DNA of 6,304 nt from an uncultured Brevibacterium sp. (lineage in GTDB: Bacteria > Actinomycetota > Actinomycetes > Actinomycetales > Brevibacteriaceae): the NCBI GenBank assembly GCA_902489185.1, contig CABTZC010000128.1:1-6304 (forward strand). The letters are read 5' to 3'. The translations under genes were made by a program, and so were the position numbers. Below are positions 1 through 6,101 of the stretch, piece by piece; positions within the stretch are counted from its first letter, which is position 1; each line of letters begins with the position of its first letter. The notes beneath the pieces are model-generated. The model was not told where the DNA came from. It did no database searches and was given only the letters and a program-made list of their open reading frames with translations.

Positions 1-165
1 ACGGTGGCAGAGCACGGAGTCGTTAGGCGCGATTTCCTCCTCCAGAACTTCTCTAACGAGAGAAATTGACATGTGGTCCGCAACCTTGAGTGCATCAGAA
101 AAATTGTCATGTGGCGGTGCCTTGATCTCCTGAGCCAGTCGTGCCTTGCTATTTAACTCACCCAT
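1..165 (-). CDS. Hypothetical protein, N-terminal part (3' end beyond window)
   Basis: An open frame of 55 codons runs without a stop from an ATG at 165 to the window edge, so only the N-terminus is visible. The start is chosen because AGAGGA lies 6 bases upstream of it on the minus strand. Two further in-frame ATGs at 210 and 225 have weak or no ribosome-binding sequence, so a start 15 or 20 codons longer is possible. The visible protein begins MGELNSKARLAQEIK and contains a short acidic, probably helical stretch (VREVLEEEI). I see no signal peptide, membrane segment or catalytic motif, and I do not recognise the family. It lies 80 bases downstream of the ATPase gene on the same strand, with no obvious terminator between them, so the two may be cotranscribed. 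It could still be a spurious frame, but the SD and the unbroken frame favour a real gene. Confidence 0.55.
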   Translation of the reverse strand, partial: MGELNSKARLAQEIKAPPHDNFSDALKVADHMSISLVREVLEEEIAPNDSVLCHR

Positions 166-245
166 GACTGTTCCTCTTTCGCTCGTTGGCGTAAGTGGCC
201 ATAACGGCATACGTCTTCTCTTCATAGGGCTGTGAACGTGCGGTC

Positions 246-1517
246 TCAACACAGCAATGCGAGTGGGACTACAGCCACGCCGTCTGGCCTCCGGTAAGCA
301 TCTGTACCCGTTGTGACCACGACCTTGTCCGCCAAACGCGGACCGACGTGCTCGCCCAGCCAATGCAAATGGCGAACGTCCTTGTCCGTAGGCGTAGGTT
401 TCAGCTTCACTTCGAAGGCAATGACTTTTCCGTCATAGCGTTCGAGAATCAGGTCGATTTCTTGCGCTCCGCCTTGCGTGCGCAGATGTGATGCCTTCGC
501 CTCGGCGGCTTGACCCGCCGCGCGGACAGTGAGCGTGACCAGCGATTCGAAGAGCTGGCCGAACATCTCCCATGAACCGGGCTCGCCGGATGTAAGCATG
601 TTCGGCGTGAGACTCAGCAGAGCCGCCGCGATGCCGGGGTCAAATATTTGGTGTTTCGGGGCAGCAGTGAGTTTTTTGAAGGGTGAAGGATTGGGGAACC
701 AGGCCGGTACTGGATCCAACAACCACAGTTTGCTTAGGATGTCGCGGTAGCCAAGAGCCGAATCTTTGGAAATTTTGGCAGAATCGCCCGGAGAAGCTGC
801 GTTCAGGATTTTGGTATACGAGGTGGTGGTCGAGGAGGCGGCCGCGTACGCCGCCCACCACGCACGTAGCGACTCTGGCTTGCGTACCATAAGCCCCTGA
901 TCTGGGACGTCTCGGTCGATGACGCGCTGGACATAGGCGTCGATGAGTTGGCGGCGAAGCCGGTCTGGCTGTTGGCAGACGCCCGGCAGGCCGGTCGCAC
1001 AGATGGAGTCTGCGTAGTCTGCGAGTGAAAAGTCCGTGGAGCCCGAGATTCTGGATGCGCCATTAAACAGATCGGCAATCTTCACACTTGGTGTGGTGCC
1101 AACACGTTCTGAAAGAGCGAGGGGACGCATACGCAGCCTGATCACACGTCCTGCGCCGGAATGTGTATCTATGCCCTGTTTGGGTGTGGCACTTCCGGTC
1201 AACAGATAGCGAGTGGCCACCTGTCTGTCCACGTTCCTCCTCACTGCATCCCACACTTGAGGCAAATGTTGCCATTCATCGATGCACAGTGTGTCTTCTG
1301 CGACTAGCCGGGCGTCCATATCAGCCCGGAGGAGTTCTCGTTCGCTGTCGCGGTCGAGGAAGTATGTGCGATTGGCTCGCCTTGTGGCCGTCTCGGACTT
1401 GCCGACTGCTTTTGGTCCGTCGATGGCGATGGCAGAGGCGCCCGCCAGCTCATCTAGTTCCAAGTCGATGTAGCGCGGAAGGTAGGAGGGGTTGTCAGCT
1501 GGGTAGTCGATGGCCAT
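246..1517 (-). CDS. AAA family ATPase with C-terminal DUF4143 domain
   Basis: The predicted product is a 423-residue soluble ATP-binding protein of the AAA_14/DUF4143 family, which is widespread in bacteria and archaea and whose cellular role is unsettled. The Walker A loop is GPKAVGKS (residues 34-41) and Walker B is LCIDEW (77-82, D80 and E81). They are followed by the sensor-like LLTGSA (105-110) and the family signature GRVIRLRMRPLALSER (123-138). The C-terminal part has FGQLFESLV (319-327) and then a restriction-endonuclease-like arrangement, EIDLIL (353-358) followed by AFEVK (367-371). D355, E369 and K371 fit a PD-(D/E)XK core. Whether it cleaves DNA is unknown; in this family the fold may be structural. 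Length is normal for the family (about 380-450) and no truncation is seen. The ATG at 1517 has no clear Shine-Dalgarno, but TATTGT ends 7 bases before it, which suggests a leaderless transcript. The gene is divergent from the wall protein, and a tandem 23-bp array overlaps its promoter. Confident in family, not in function. Confidence 0.9.
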   Translation of the reverse strand: MAIDYPADNPSYLPRYIDLELDELAGASAIAIDGPKAVGKSETATRRANRTYFLDRDSERELLRADMDARLVAEDTLCIDEWQHLPQVWDAVRRNVDRQVATRYLLTGSATPKQGIDTHSGAGRVIRLRMRPLALSERVGTTPSVKIADLFNGASRISGSTDFSLADYADSICATGLPGVCQQPDRLRRQLIDAYVQRVIDRDVPDQGLMVRKPESLRAWWAAYAAASSTTTSYTKILNAASPGDSAKISKDSALGYRDILSKLWLLDPVPAWFPNPSPFKKLTAAPKHQIFDPGIAAALLSLTPNMLTSGEPGSWEMFGQLFESLVTLTVRAAGQAAEAKASHLRTQGGAQEIDLILERYDGKVIAFEVKLKPTPTDKDVRHLHWLGEHVGPRLADKVVVTTGTDAYRRPDGVAVVPLALLC

Positions 1518-1524
1518 AATCTGA

Positions 1525-1554
1525 ACAATAGCAGGCTACCCGCCGATTTATCCA
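1525..1554 (-). promoter_or_regulatory. Predicted leaderless promoter of the ATPase gene
   Basis: On the minus strand the -10 candidate TATTGT (1530 to 1525) matches TATAAT at 4 of 6 positions. A -35 candidate TGGATA (1554 to 1549) lies 18 bases upstream and matches TTGACA at 4 of 6. Seven bases separate the -10 from the ATG at 1517, so transcription would start at or next to the A of the start codon. This agrees with the lack of a Shine-Dalgarno sequence. The -35 falls inside the first unit of the 23-bp repeat array, so a protein bound there could control the gene. Confidence 0.4.
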
Positions 1555-1635
1555 CGAGATAACCGTCAATTTATCGGCTCTGTACCAGGCAATTTATCGG
1601 CCATGTGCCAGGCGACTGAATCGGTACACGTGAGA
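1544..1635. repeat. Four degenerate tandem 23-bp units in the divergent intergenic region
   Basis: Units begin at 1544, 1567, 1590 and 1613, an exact 23-base period. The two central units agree at 20 of 23 positions, sharing CAATTTATCGGC, then TGT and CCAGG. The first unit keeps CGATTTATC and agrees with the second at 13 of 23. The last is the weakest, keeping C, A, T and A of the first half and an ATCGG shifted by one base. On the minus strand, facing the ATPase gene, the core reads GCCGATAAATTG. The period is close to two helical turns, so bound proteins would sit near the same face. The array begins 26 bases upstream of the ATPase start codon and covers its predicted -35, which suggests an iteron-like operator. 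No spacers lie between units, so this is not a CRISPR. Confidence 0.75.
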
Positions 1636-1644
1636 TTCACCGCA
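1624..1644 (+). promoter_or_regulatory. Possible PhoP-type direct repeat upstream of the wall enzyme
   Basis: GTACACG (1624-1630) and ATTCACC (1635-1641) are 11 bases apart from start to start and share the pattern nTnCACn. Actinobacterial PHO boxes, as known from Streptomyces, are 11-base direct repeats resembling GTTCACC. The site lies 74 bases before the ATG of a gene for a predicted phosphodiester-cleaving enzyme, which makes phosphate control reasonable. The match is short and imperfect, and the first copy overlaps the last degenerate 23-bp unit, so this is tentative. Confidence 0.2.
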
Positions 1645-1709
1645 CAGCTATCTGCTCTTAGTGTCGCGTTGTTACGGTTTCCGCGACCATAGTCAGCATT
1701 ATCCCCGAT

Positions 1710-1717
1710 AGGACAGC
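1710..1717 (+). promoter_or_regulatory. Ribosome-binding site of the wall enzyme gene
   Basis: AGGA (1710-1713) stands 4 bases before the ATG at 1718. An in-frame TAG at 1709-1711 rules out any start further upstream, so this ATG is the first possible one. The next in-frame ATG is at codon 126, inside the catalytic domain. I could not find a convincing -35/-10 pair for this gene; CATTAT at 1697-1702 is the best -10 but has no matching -35. Confidence 0.55.
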
Positions 1718-4700
1718 ATGCATTCCGCACCTACCGAGCACCCCGCAACCGTTCAGAGACCGCCCCGGCAACGCGCCTCGTTCCGCACACGCCTGTTCGC
1801 GCTTCTTACAGTCTTTGCGCTTCTCACCCCGGGACTGACGGCCCTCGACCTATGGCAGGCCACCCCAGCTGCCGCCCAGATCACCGACGAGCAGCTGTCA
1901 AAAGGTGGCGTGCTACGCACCTCCGAAACCACACCAGTCGCACCCGGCTTGGACCTGACGACCTTTTCCCGCCTAGAACAGCCAGGATGGAACGAAGGTA
2001 GCGTCCTCACCGCCGACCTCGGCGAATCAACCCTTTCTACCGACCTGCGGGACACCGGCACTGTCACGGGGCGCGCTCCACTGGGTGACGTCATGCGCCA
2101 GGGCCCACGCGGCAAAGAAGCCGTCGCAGCGGTTAACGGCACGTTCTTTGACATCAACCACTCGGACGCGCCGATCTTCACCTCGGTCAGCAGCGACGGC
2201 CTGCGCGCCGGAAACTCGAAACCCCAACCGTCACTAACCATCGCGCAAGGCCGCGCGGCAGTCCAAAAACTTTCAGCCACCGGGACAGCCACACTACCCG
2301 GGAGCAAGAAGCACGACCTCGCCGGAATGAACACCCCGAGGTTGGAAACAGATGGCATTGGTGTGTACACCTCGGCGTGGGGAGACTACACCCTGGACCG
2401 CCCGGTGGGCGCGCCAGATGAGAAGGCGGCACAGATTGCCGCCGCTGTCATCAAGGACGGCGCCGTCACGGAAACCACTGGCATTGTCGACAGCCTCGGC
2501 GACCGCAGGGTGGCCGACGGGACGCAGGTGCTCATTGGCCGTGAAGCCGGAGCAGAAACAATCGCCCAGCTGGCCAAAGGCGACAACGTAGAAATTGAAG
2601 TGGGGCCGTCCGAGGACGTTGACCTGGGTATTGCCGGTTCGCACCAGATCCTCACCAACGGCAAAGTGCCAAACATGCAGGACGAGCTCGCAACGAGCAC
2701 GCACCCGCGTACCGCCGTGGGAATCAGCAAAGACGGCACGCGACTGTTCGTCATGGTGATCGACGGTCGGTCAAATGAATCTCGCGGAATGACCTTGCCT
2801 GAAGCGGGCGAACTTTTGCGCAACATGGGCGCGCACAACGCGCTCAACCTTGACGGTGGCGGGTCGTCTGCCATGTCCGCCCGCGTTGCCGGCGATGACG
2901 GGCAGAAAATCTGGAACACCCCTTCCGATGGTGAAGTGCGAGAAGTCCCCAACGCGCTCGTCTTCTACTCCTCCGCGAAGTCGGATGACACCTCGGGCGT
3001 TCAGGTGAGCCTGGGACTCGAAGGTGAGGATGCTGTGTTTCCGGGACTCACTCGCACGGTGAAGGGCACCGGGCTCGCCTCCAACCTCGCCCCGGCCGAG
3101 GTCGACGGGACTTTCAGCGCAGATACGCCTTTGAAAGTCGTATCGACGGAGAAGAATGTGGCTCGCATTTCTGGTGAAGAACGCGGAACCGGGAAGGTCA
3201 CCTACAGTGCCGGCAACATGAGCGATGAGGCCAAATTGCGAGTGCTGGGCAAAGCGATTGCACTGCGCGCTTCTGAAAAGTCACTCAGTCTGCCCAACGC
3301 CGACACGCGAGCCAAGATCACACTCAGCGGGCTCGACGGTGACGGCCAGCAGGCTCGCATTGAAACCTCGGACGTGAAGGTGAGCACCACTGGCGGAGTG
3401 GAAGTCACAGACGACGGACTGGGCACGTGGACGGTGCGCGCCACCGGAAAAACCACTACAGGCAAAGTCACCTTCACCGTTGGAGACCTCACCACCTCGG
3501 TGCCGGTGACCTTCGGCACAAAAGACACAGCCTTGTGGGACTTCTCCAACCCGGAGGACTTTGAAACCGACAGTGCCCGCGCCTCCGGCGACATCGCCAA
3601 GGCCGACGGTCAAGACGGCAAGCCAGCGATTGGCATGAAGTACGACTTCAGCACCTCATCAGCCACCCGAGGCTTCTACTTGGGGGCCAAGAAAACCGAG
3701 CCTGTGGACGGCACGGCGATCGGTTTCAGCCTTGACGTCAAGAGCGACGGTAATGGTACCTGGCCACGCCTGCAGGTGACTGACGCGAACGGCACTGTTA
3801 CGAACCTTGACGGCGACCACCTCGAGAAAGAAGGGTGGCAGACGGTCAGGTTCGCTGTACCCGAGGGCCTCGCGCAACCGCTGACGGTCGACCGCATTCG
3901 TATGATGGAAACGCGGCCGGAAGCGCAGTACACCGGCGACATTGCGGTATCCAACCTGCAGGTCACCACTGTGCCCACGGCGGAAGGTGAAAAGGAGCCC
4001 GCCATCCACGACCCGGCGTTGCTCACGCACGGTGACGTGGAGGGTCGCCCGCAGAAAATCGCGGTGATGAGTGACGCTCAGTTCATTGCCGCTCAACCCG
4101 ATTCCGAGGCGGTGGCAGGTGCTCGTCGCACCCTGCGTGAAATCCGTGAAGCAAAGCCTGATCTGCTGATCATTAACGGTGACTTTGTCGACGAGGGATC
4201 CACGGAAGACTTTGCGCTTGCCATGAAGATCATTGACGAGGAGTGGGACACAAGCATTCCTCACATCTACGTGCCCGGGAACCACGAAATCATGGGCAGT
4301 GACATTGGGGTGTTTGAGCAGGAGATCGGGCCCGCTACCACCTCGCAGGACGTTGACGGGACCCGAGTAATCACACTCAACACGGCGGGCGGTTCGCTGC
4401 GCAGTGGTGGAATCGACCAGATTGCGAAGTTGGAGAAGCAACTTGAGGAAGTTGCGCGTGATTCGAAGCTGACTGGCGTGACGGTATTCTTCCACCACCC
4501 GCCTAACGATCCTCTGCCGACCAAGAACAGTCAGATGGCAGATGAGCGTGAAGCCCGTGCTTTTGAGAAACTCATGGCCGATTTCAAGCGCACATCAGGC
4601 AAGTCAGCAGCGGTGATCAACGCGCATGTGGGTGCGTTCCATGGGTCTTCAGTGGAGGGCGTGACCTATCTGGTTAACGGGAACTCCGGTAAGAGTCCGG

Positions 4701-5503
4701 CCGGAACCCCGGAGACAGGAGGCTTCACCGGTTGGACGATGCTTGGTATCGATCCGGCAAAGGGCAAGGTCGGAAAGAATCCGTCCCCGCAAGACCGTGT
4801 GGACTGGTTGGCAGCGGAAACTCGTCCGTGGGTGGATGAGATCTCGCTCGAAGCCTCGCGCGCTGTTCCGCTGGGTGAGGGCAGTCAGGTCACTGCTTCG
4901 TTCGTGCAGGACGGAAGGACTGTTCCAGTGGCGTGGCCGGTGACCGCGCAGTGGGGTGGCGAAGGTGTTCACATCGTTGACGGCAGTGAGCAGTCCGAAG
5001 ACGCCACTGACGAGAACGCTGTCATTCGGTTCAATCCCGTGAGTGGGGAGATCACGGCGCTACGGCCGGGCACCGCAAAGCTGAGCGTGACGGTCAACGG
5101 CCGTACCGCAACTCAGGACGTGACAGTGCCCGCAACCGAAAAGGAACAGCCAGACGAACCTGAGAAACCAGGGGAAGGCGAGAAGCCGGAGGAGCCAGGG
5201 GATGGCGAGGAACCTGGAGAGCCTGGTGACTCTGAGGAACCTTCCTCTCCGGATTCGGACAGTTCGGAGGGCACTGAAAAAGACGAAACCGGTAGCGACC
5301 AAGCATCGCCAGACAGCGACGCTGGTGAAAGCGAAGACACGGGCAACAAATCGCCTGCAGATTCGTCAGAAGAAGCACGGGATGAAGGAAGCACTCTTCC
5401 ACGCACGGGAACTGAAGTGTCAGTTCTGTTGCTGTTTGCGCTGGCGGGAATTGGTGTAGGAAGTGTGGCGCTGACAAGTACACGACGCCGTGGACGGCAC
5501 TAG
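1718..5503 (+). CDS. LPXTG-anchored phosphodiester glycosidase / metallophosphoesterase, multidomain
   Basis: This is a 1261-residue exported enzyme. Residues 1-53 form a long signal peptide: an Arg-rich start, the hydrophobic stretch LFALLTVFALLTPGLTAL, and probable cleavage in PAAA|QI. Residues about 130-418 are a phosphodiester glycosidase domain (NAGPA/DUF2233), with NGTFFD (140-145), HPRTAVGI (329-336), VIDGRSNESRG (347-357) and NLDGGGSSAM (377-386). Residues about 425-600 look like two Ig-like beta modules, and about 601-752 like a carbohydrate-binding jelly roll. Residues about 778-1010 are a calcineurin-like phosphoesterase: MSDAQF (784-789), GDFVD (821-825), GNHE (854-857), HHPP (926-929) and AHVGAFHG (969-976). 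Residues about 1040-1137 resemble a BIG2 module, followed by an acidic Pro/Ser/Glu linker (1141-1226), LPRTG (1227-1231), a hydrophobic helix and RRRGRH. A sortase would attach it to the wall. By family knowledge the first domain removes a sugar from a sugar-phosphodiester and the second hydrolyses phosphoesters; the substrate is unknown. The gene seems monocistronic, bounded by a divergent gene and a downstream hairpin. Confidence 0.92.
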   Translation: MHSAPTEHPATVQRPPRQRASFRTRLFALLTVFALLTPGLTALDLWQATPAAAQITDEQLSKGGVLRTSETTPVAPGLDLTTFSRLEQPGWNEGSVLTADLGESTLSTDLRDTGTVTGRAPLGDVMRQGPRGKEAVAAVNGTFFDINHSDAPIFTSVSSDGLRAGNSKPQPSLTIAQGRAAVQKLSATGTATLPGSKKHDLAGMNTPRLETDGIGVYTSAWGDYTLDRPVGAPDEKAAQIAAAVIKDGAVTETTGIVDSLGDRRVADGTQVLIGREAGAETIAQLAKGDNVEIEVGPSEDVDLGIAGSHQILTNGKVPNMQDELATSTHPRTAVGISKDGTRLFVMVIDGRSNESRGMTLPEAGELLRNMGAHNALNLDGGGSSAMSARVAGDDGQKIWNTPSDGEVREVPNALVFYSSAKSDDTSGVQVSLGLEGEDAVFPGLTRTVKGTGLASNLAPAEVDGTFSADTPLKVVSTEKNVARISGEERGTGKVTYSAGNMSDEAKLRVLGKAIALRASEKSLSLPNADTRAKITLSGLDGDGQQARIETSDVKVSTTGGVEVTDDGLGTWTVRATGKTTTGKVTFTVGDLTTSVPVTFGTKDTALWDFSNPEDFETDSARASGDIAKADGQDGKPAIGMKYDFSTSSATRGFYLGAKKTEPVDGTAIGFSLDVKSDGNGTWPRLQVTDANGTVTNLDGDHLEKEGWQTVRFAVPEGLAQPLTVDRIRMMETRPEAQYTGDIAVSNLQVTTVPTAEGEKEPAIHDPALLTHGDVEGRPQKIAVMSDAQFIAAQPDSEAVAGARRTLREIREAKPDLLIINGDFVDEGSTEDFALAMKIIDEEWDTSIPHIYVPGNHEIMGSDIGVFEQEIGPATTSQDVDGTRVITLNTAGGSLRSGGIDQIAKLEKQLEEVARDSKLTGVTVFFHHPPNDPLPTKNSQMADEREARAFEKLMADFKRTSGKSAAVINAHVGAFHGSSVEGVTYLVNGNSGKSPAGTPETGGFTGWTMLGIDPAKGKVGKNPSPQDRVDWLAAETRPWVDEISLEASRAVPLGEGSQVTASFVQDGRTVPVAWPVTAQWGGEGVHIVDGSEQSEDATDENAVIRFNPVSGEITALRPGTAKLSVTVNGRTATQDVTVPATEKEQPDEPEKPGEGEKPEEPGDGEEPGEPGDSEEPSSPDSDSSEGTEKDETGSDQASPDSDAGESEDTGNKSPADSSEEARDEGSTLPRTGTEVSVLLLFALAGIGVGSVALTSTRRRGRH
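5138..5395 (+). other. Coding region of the acidic wall-spanning linker
   Basis: Codons 1141-1226 of the wall enzyme encode a low-complexity stretch of Glu, Pro, Gly, Ser and Asp with imperfect short repeats such as EEPGDGEEPGEPGDSEEP. The first half is rich in Pro-Glu-Gly, the second in Ser-Asp. Such linkers usually cross the peptidoglycan and hold the catalytic modules away from the membrane. The repeats make length variation between strains likely. Confidence 0.8.
5396..5500 (+). other. Sortase cell-wall sorting signal (LPRTG, helix, basic tail)
   Basis: Codons 1227-1261 encode LPRTG, the hydrophobic segment VSVLLLFALAGIGVGSVAL, and RRRGRH at the C-terminus. This is the complete three-part signal used by class A/E-type sortases, which cleave between Thr and Gly and link the protein to the wall. 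No sortase gene lies in the window. Confidence 0.92.
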
Positions 5504-5544
5504 CTCGGCTGTGTGCTAACAGGCGCTAGCAAGGGCGCGCGTGC

Positions 5545-5580
5545 CACAGGGCAGTCACCTCTTCAGGTGGCTGCCCTGTG
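5545..5580 (+). terminator. Strong stem-loop after the wall enzyme gene
   Basis: CACAGGGCAG (5545-5554) pairs perfectly with CTGCCCTGTG (5571-5580). The stem continues inward with TCACCT against AGGTGG (one G-T wobble), leaving the loop CTTC (5561-5564), for 16 pairs in total. It lies 41 bases after the stop codon at 5503. No run of T follows (the next bases are TCATATGTGC), so it is not a textbook intrinsic terminator. U-poor hairpins are often predicted as terminators in high-GC actinobacteria, and it could also protect the mRNA 3' end. Confidence 0.65.
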
Positions 5581-5584
5581 TCAT

Positions 5585-5600
5585 ATGTGCACAAGCACAT
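5585..5600. promoter_or_regulatory. Perfect inverted repeat, possible operator
   Basis: ATGTGC (5585-5590) and GCACAT (5595-5600) are perfect inverted copies around ACAA. The element ends 4 bases before the -10 box of the membrane protein gene and covers the place where a -35 would lie. That position suits a dimeric repressor or activator. It begins 4 bases after the terminator hairpin and is independent of it. Confidence 0.45.
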
Positions 5601-5601
5601 T

Positions 5602-5610
5602 TGAGATAAT
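5602..5610 (+). promoter_or_regulatory. Extended -10 promoter for a leaderless membrane protein gene
   Basis: TGAGATAAT contains the extended -10 TG, one base, then GATAAT (5605-5610), which matches TATAAT at 5 of 6. Six bases separate it from the ATG at 5617, so the transcript should begin at or within a base or two of the start codon. No Shine-Dalgarno is visible before this ATG, in keeping with leaderless translation. No good -35 is present; an extended -10 often works without one. Confidence 0.5.
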
Positions 5611-5616
5611 TGAGCC

Positions 5617-6018
5617 ATGAAGTTCTTGAAGGCGTTTGCCGTTTGGCTGGGCATTATTCCGCTGGCCATTCTCAACGGTGGCTTTCGCGAAAAAGTGCTG
5701 GTCGGCGCGATCGGAGATGCGGCCCGTCCAGTAAGTGGGATCATCTTATCGATTCTGATTTTAGGGATGGCCTTCATCTTCATCCCCAGGATTCGGGACT
5801 GCAAACCCGCGGACTACGTCATTATGGGAATTGGATGGTTCGTTCTGACCAACGTCTTCGACGCCGTGCCTAAGTTCCTTGAAGGCGCAACAATCGAGGA
5901 ATTCCTCGCTACTTTCGATGTTCGCAATGGTGACTTCTGGATCCTGGTTGTCCTCACATCGCTGGTTGCCCCCATCTTGGCAGGTCAACTACGCCGTAAG
6001 GGTGGCTCATCGAAGTAG
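5617..6018 (+). CDS. Small integral membrane protein with four predicted helices, function unknown
   Basis: This 133-residue protein has four hydrophobic stretches: about 3-20, 37-56, 66-84 and 107-125. The first runs into LNGGFREKVL (19-28), a polar Asn-Gly, Arg-Glu motif at the membrane edge that looks conserved rather than random. Acidic residues cluster in the loop between helices 3 and 4 (FLEGATIEEF), and the C-terminus is basic (RRKGGSSK), which suggests that the tail is cytoplasmic and, with four helices, the N-terminus too. No signal cleavage site, metal motif or transporter signature is seen. I do not recognise the family by name. The ATG at 5617 is chosen because the extended -10 lies just upstream; an overlapping frame beginning at 5610 is rejected as non-hydrophobic. 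The gene stands alone between the hairpin of the wall enzyme and a 97-base gap before the dehydrogenase. Confidence 0.8.
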   Translation: MKFLKAFAVWLGIIPLAILNGGFREKVLVGAIGDAARPVSGIILSILILGMAFIFIPRIRDCKPADYVIMGIGWFVLTNVFDAVPKFLEGATIEEFLATFDVRNGDFWILVVLTSLVAPILAGQLRRKGGSSK

Positions 6019-6048
6019 AATTCACAAACATTTTGCTTCGCGATGACC

Positions 6049-6076
6049 CTGTCAAGTCTCTTCACAGGAGTAGCAT
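6049..6076 (+). promoter_or_regulatory. Weak candidate promoter of the dehydrogenase gene
   Basis: CTGTCA (6049-6054) and TAGCAT (6071-6076) each match consensus at 4 of 6 positions with a 16-base spacer. Transcription would start near 6083, giving a 5' leader of about 33 bases that includes the strong ribosome-binding site. The 97-base gap after the membrane protein gene leaves room for a separate promoter, but readthrough cannot be excluded because I see no terminator there. Confidence 0.25.
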
Positions 6077-6101
6077 TCGAACCGCAGACTTTCGACTCTT
6101 T

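Noticed and set aside
1163..1519. A 118-codon plus-strand frame across the ATPase gene start
   Set aside because: Its Cys/Arg/Trp-rich composition is typical of a shadow frame, and the Walker motifs on the other strand show which frame is real.
1544..1635. The 23-bp repeats as a CRISPR array
   Set aside because: The units are directly adjacent with no spacers and diverge at both ends.
1753..2370. A 205-codon open frame on the minus strand at the start of the wall enzyme gene
   Set aside because: It is antisense to the signal peptide and glycosidase domain, is rich in Arg/Ser/Val, and shows no family features.
3659..4498. A 279-codon open frame on the minus strand opposite the wall enzyme
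   Set aside because: It lies fully antisense to a gene with strong domain motifs, its product has no recognisable motif and an odd composition, and it is a by-product of high-GC codon use.
5586..5599. A CRP/GlxR-type site, TGTG...CACA
   Set aside because: The spacing between TGTG and CACA is 6 bases, while the consensus TGTGA...TCACA needs 8, and the inner A and T are missing.
5610..5873. An overlapping plus-strand frame starting just before the membrane protein
   Set aside because: Its product is not hydrophobic and ends at 5873, while the frame from 5617 gives four clean membrane segments.
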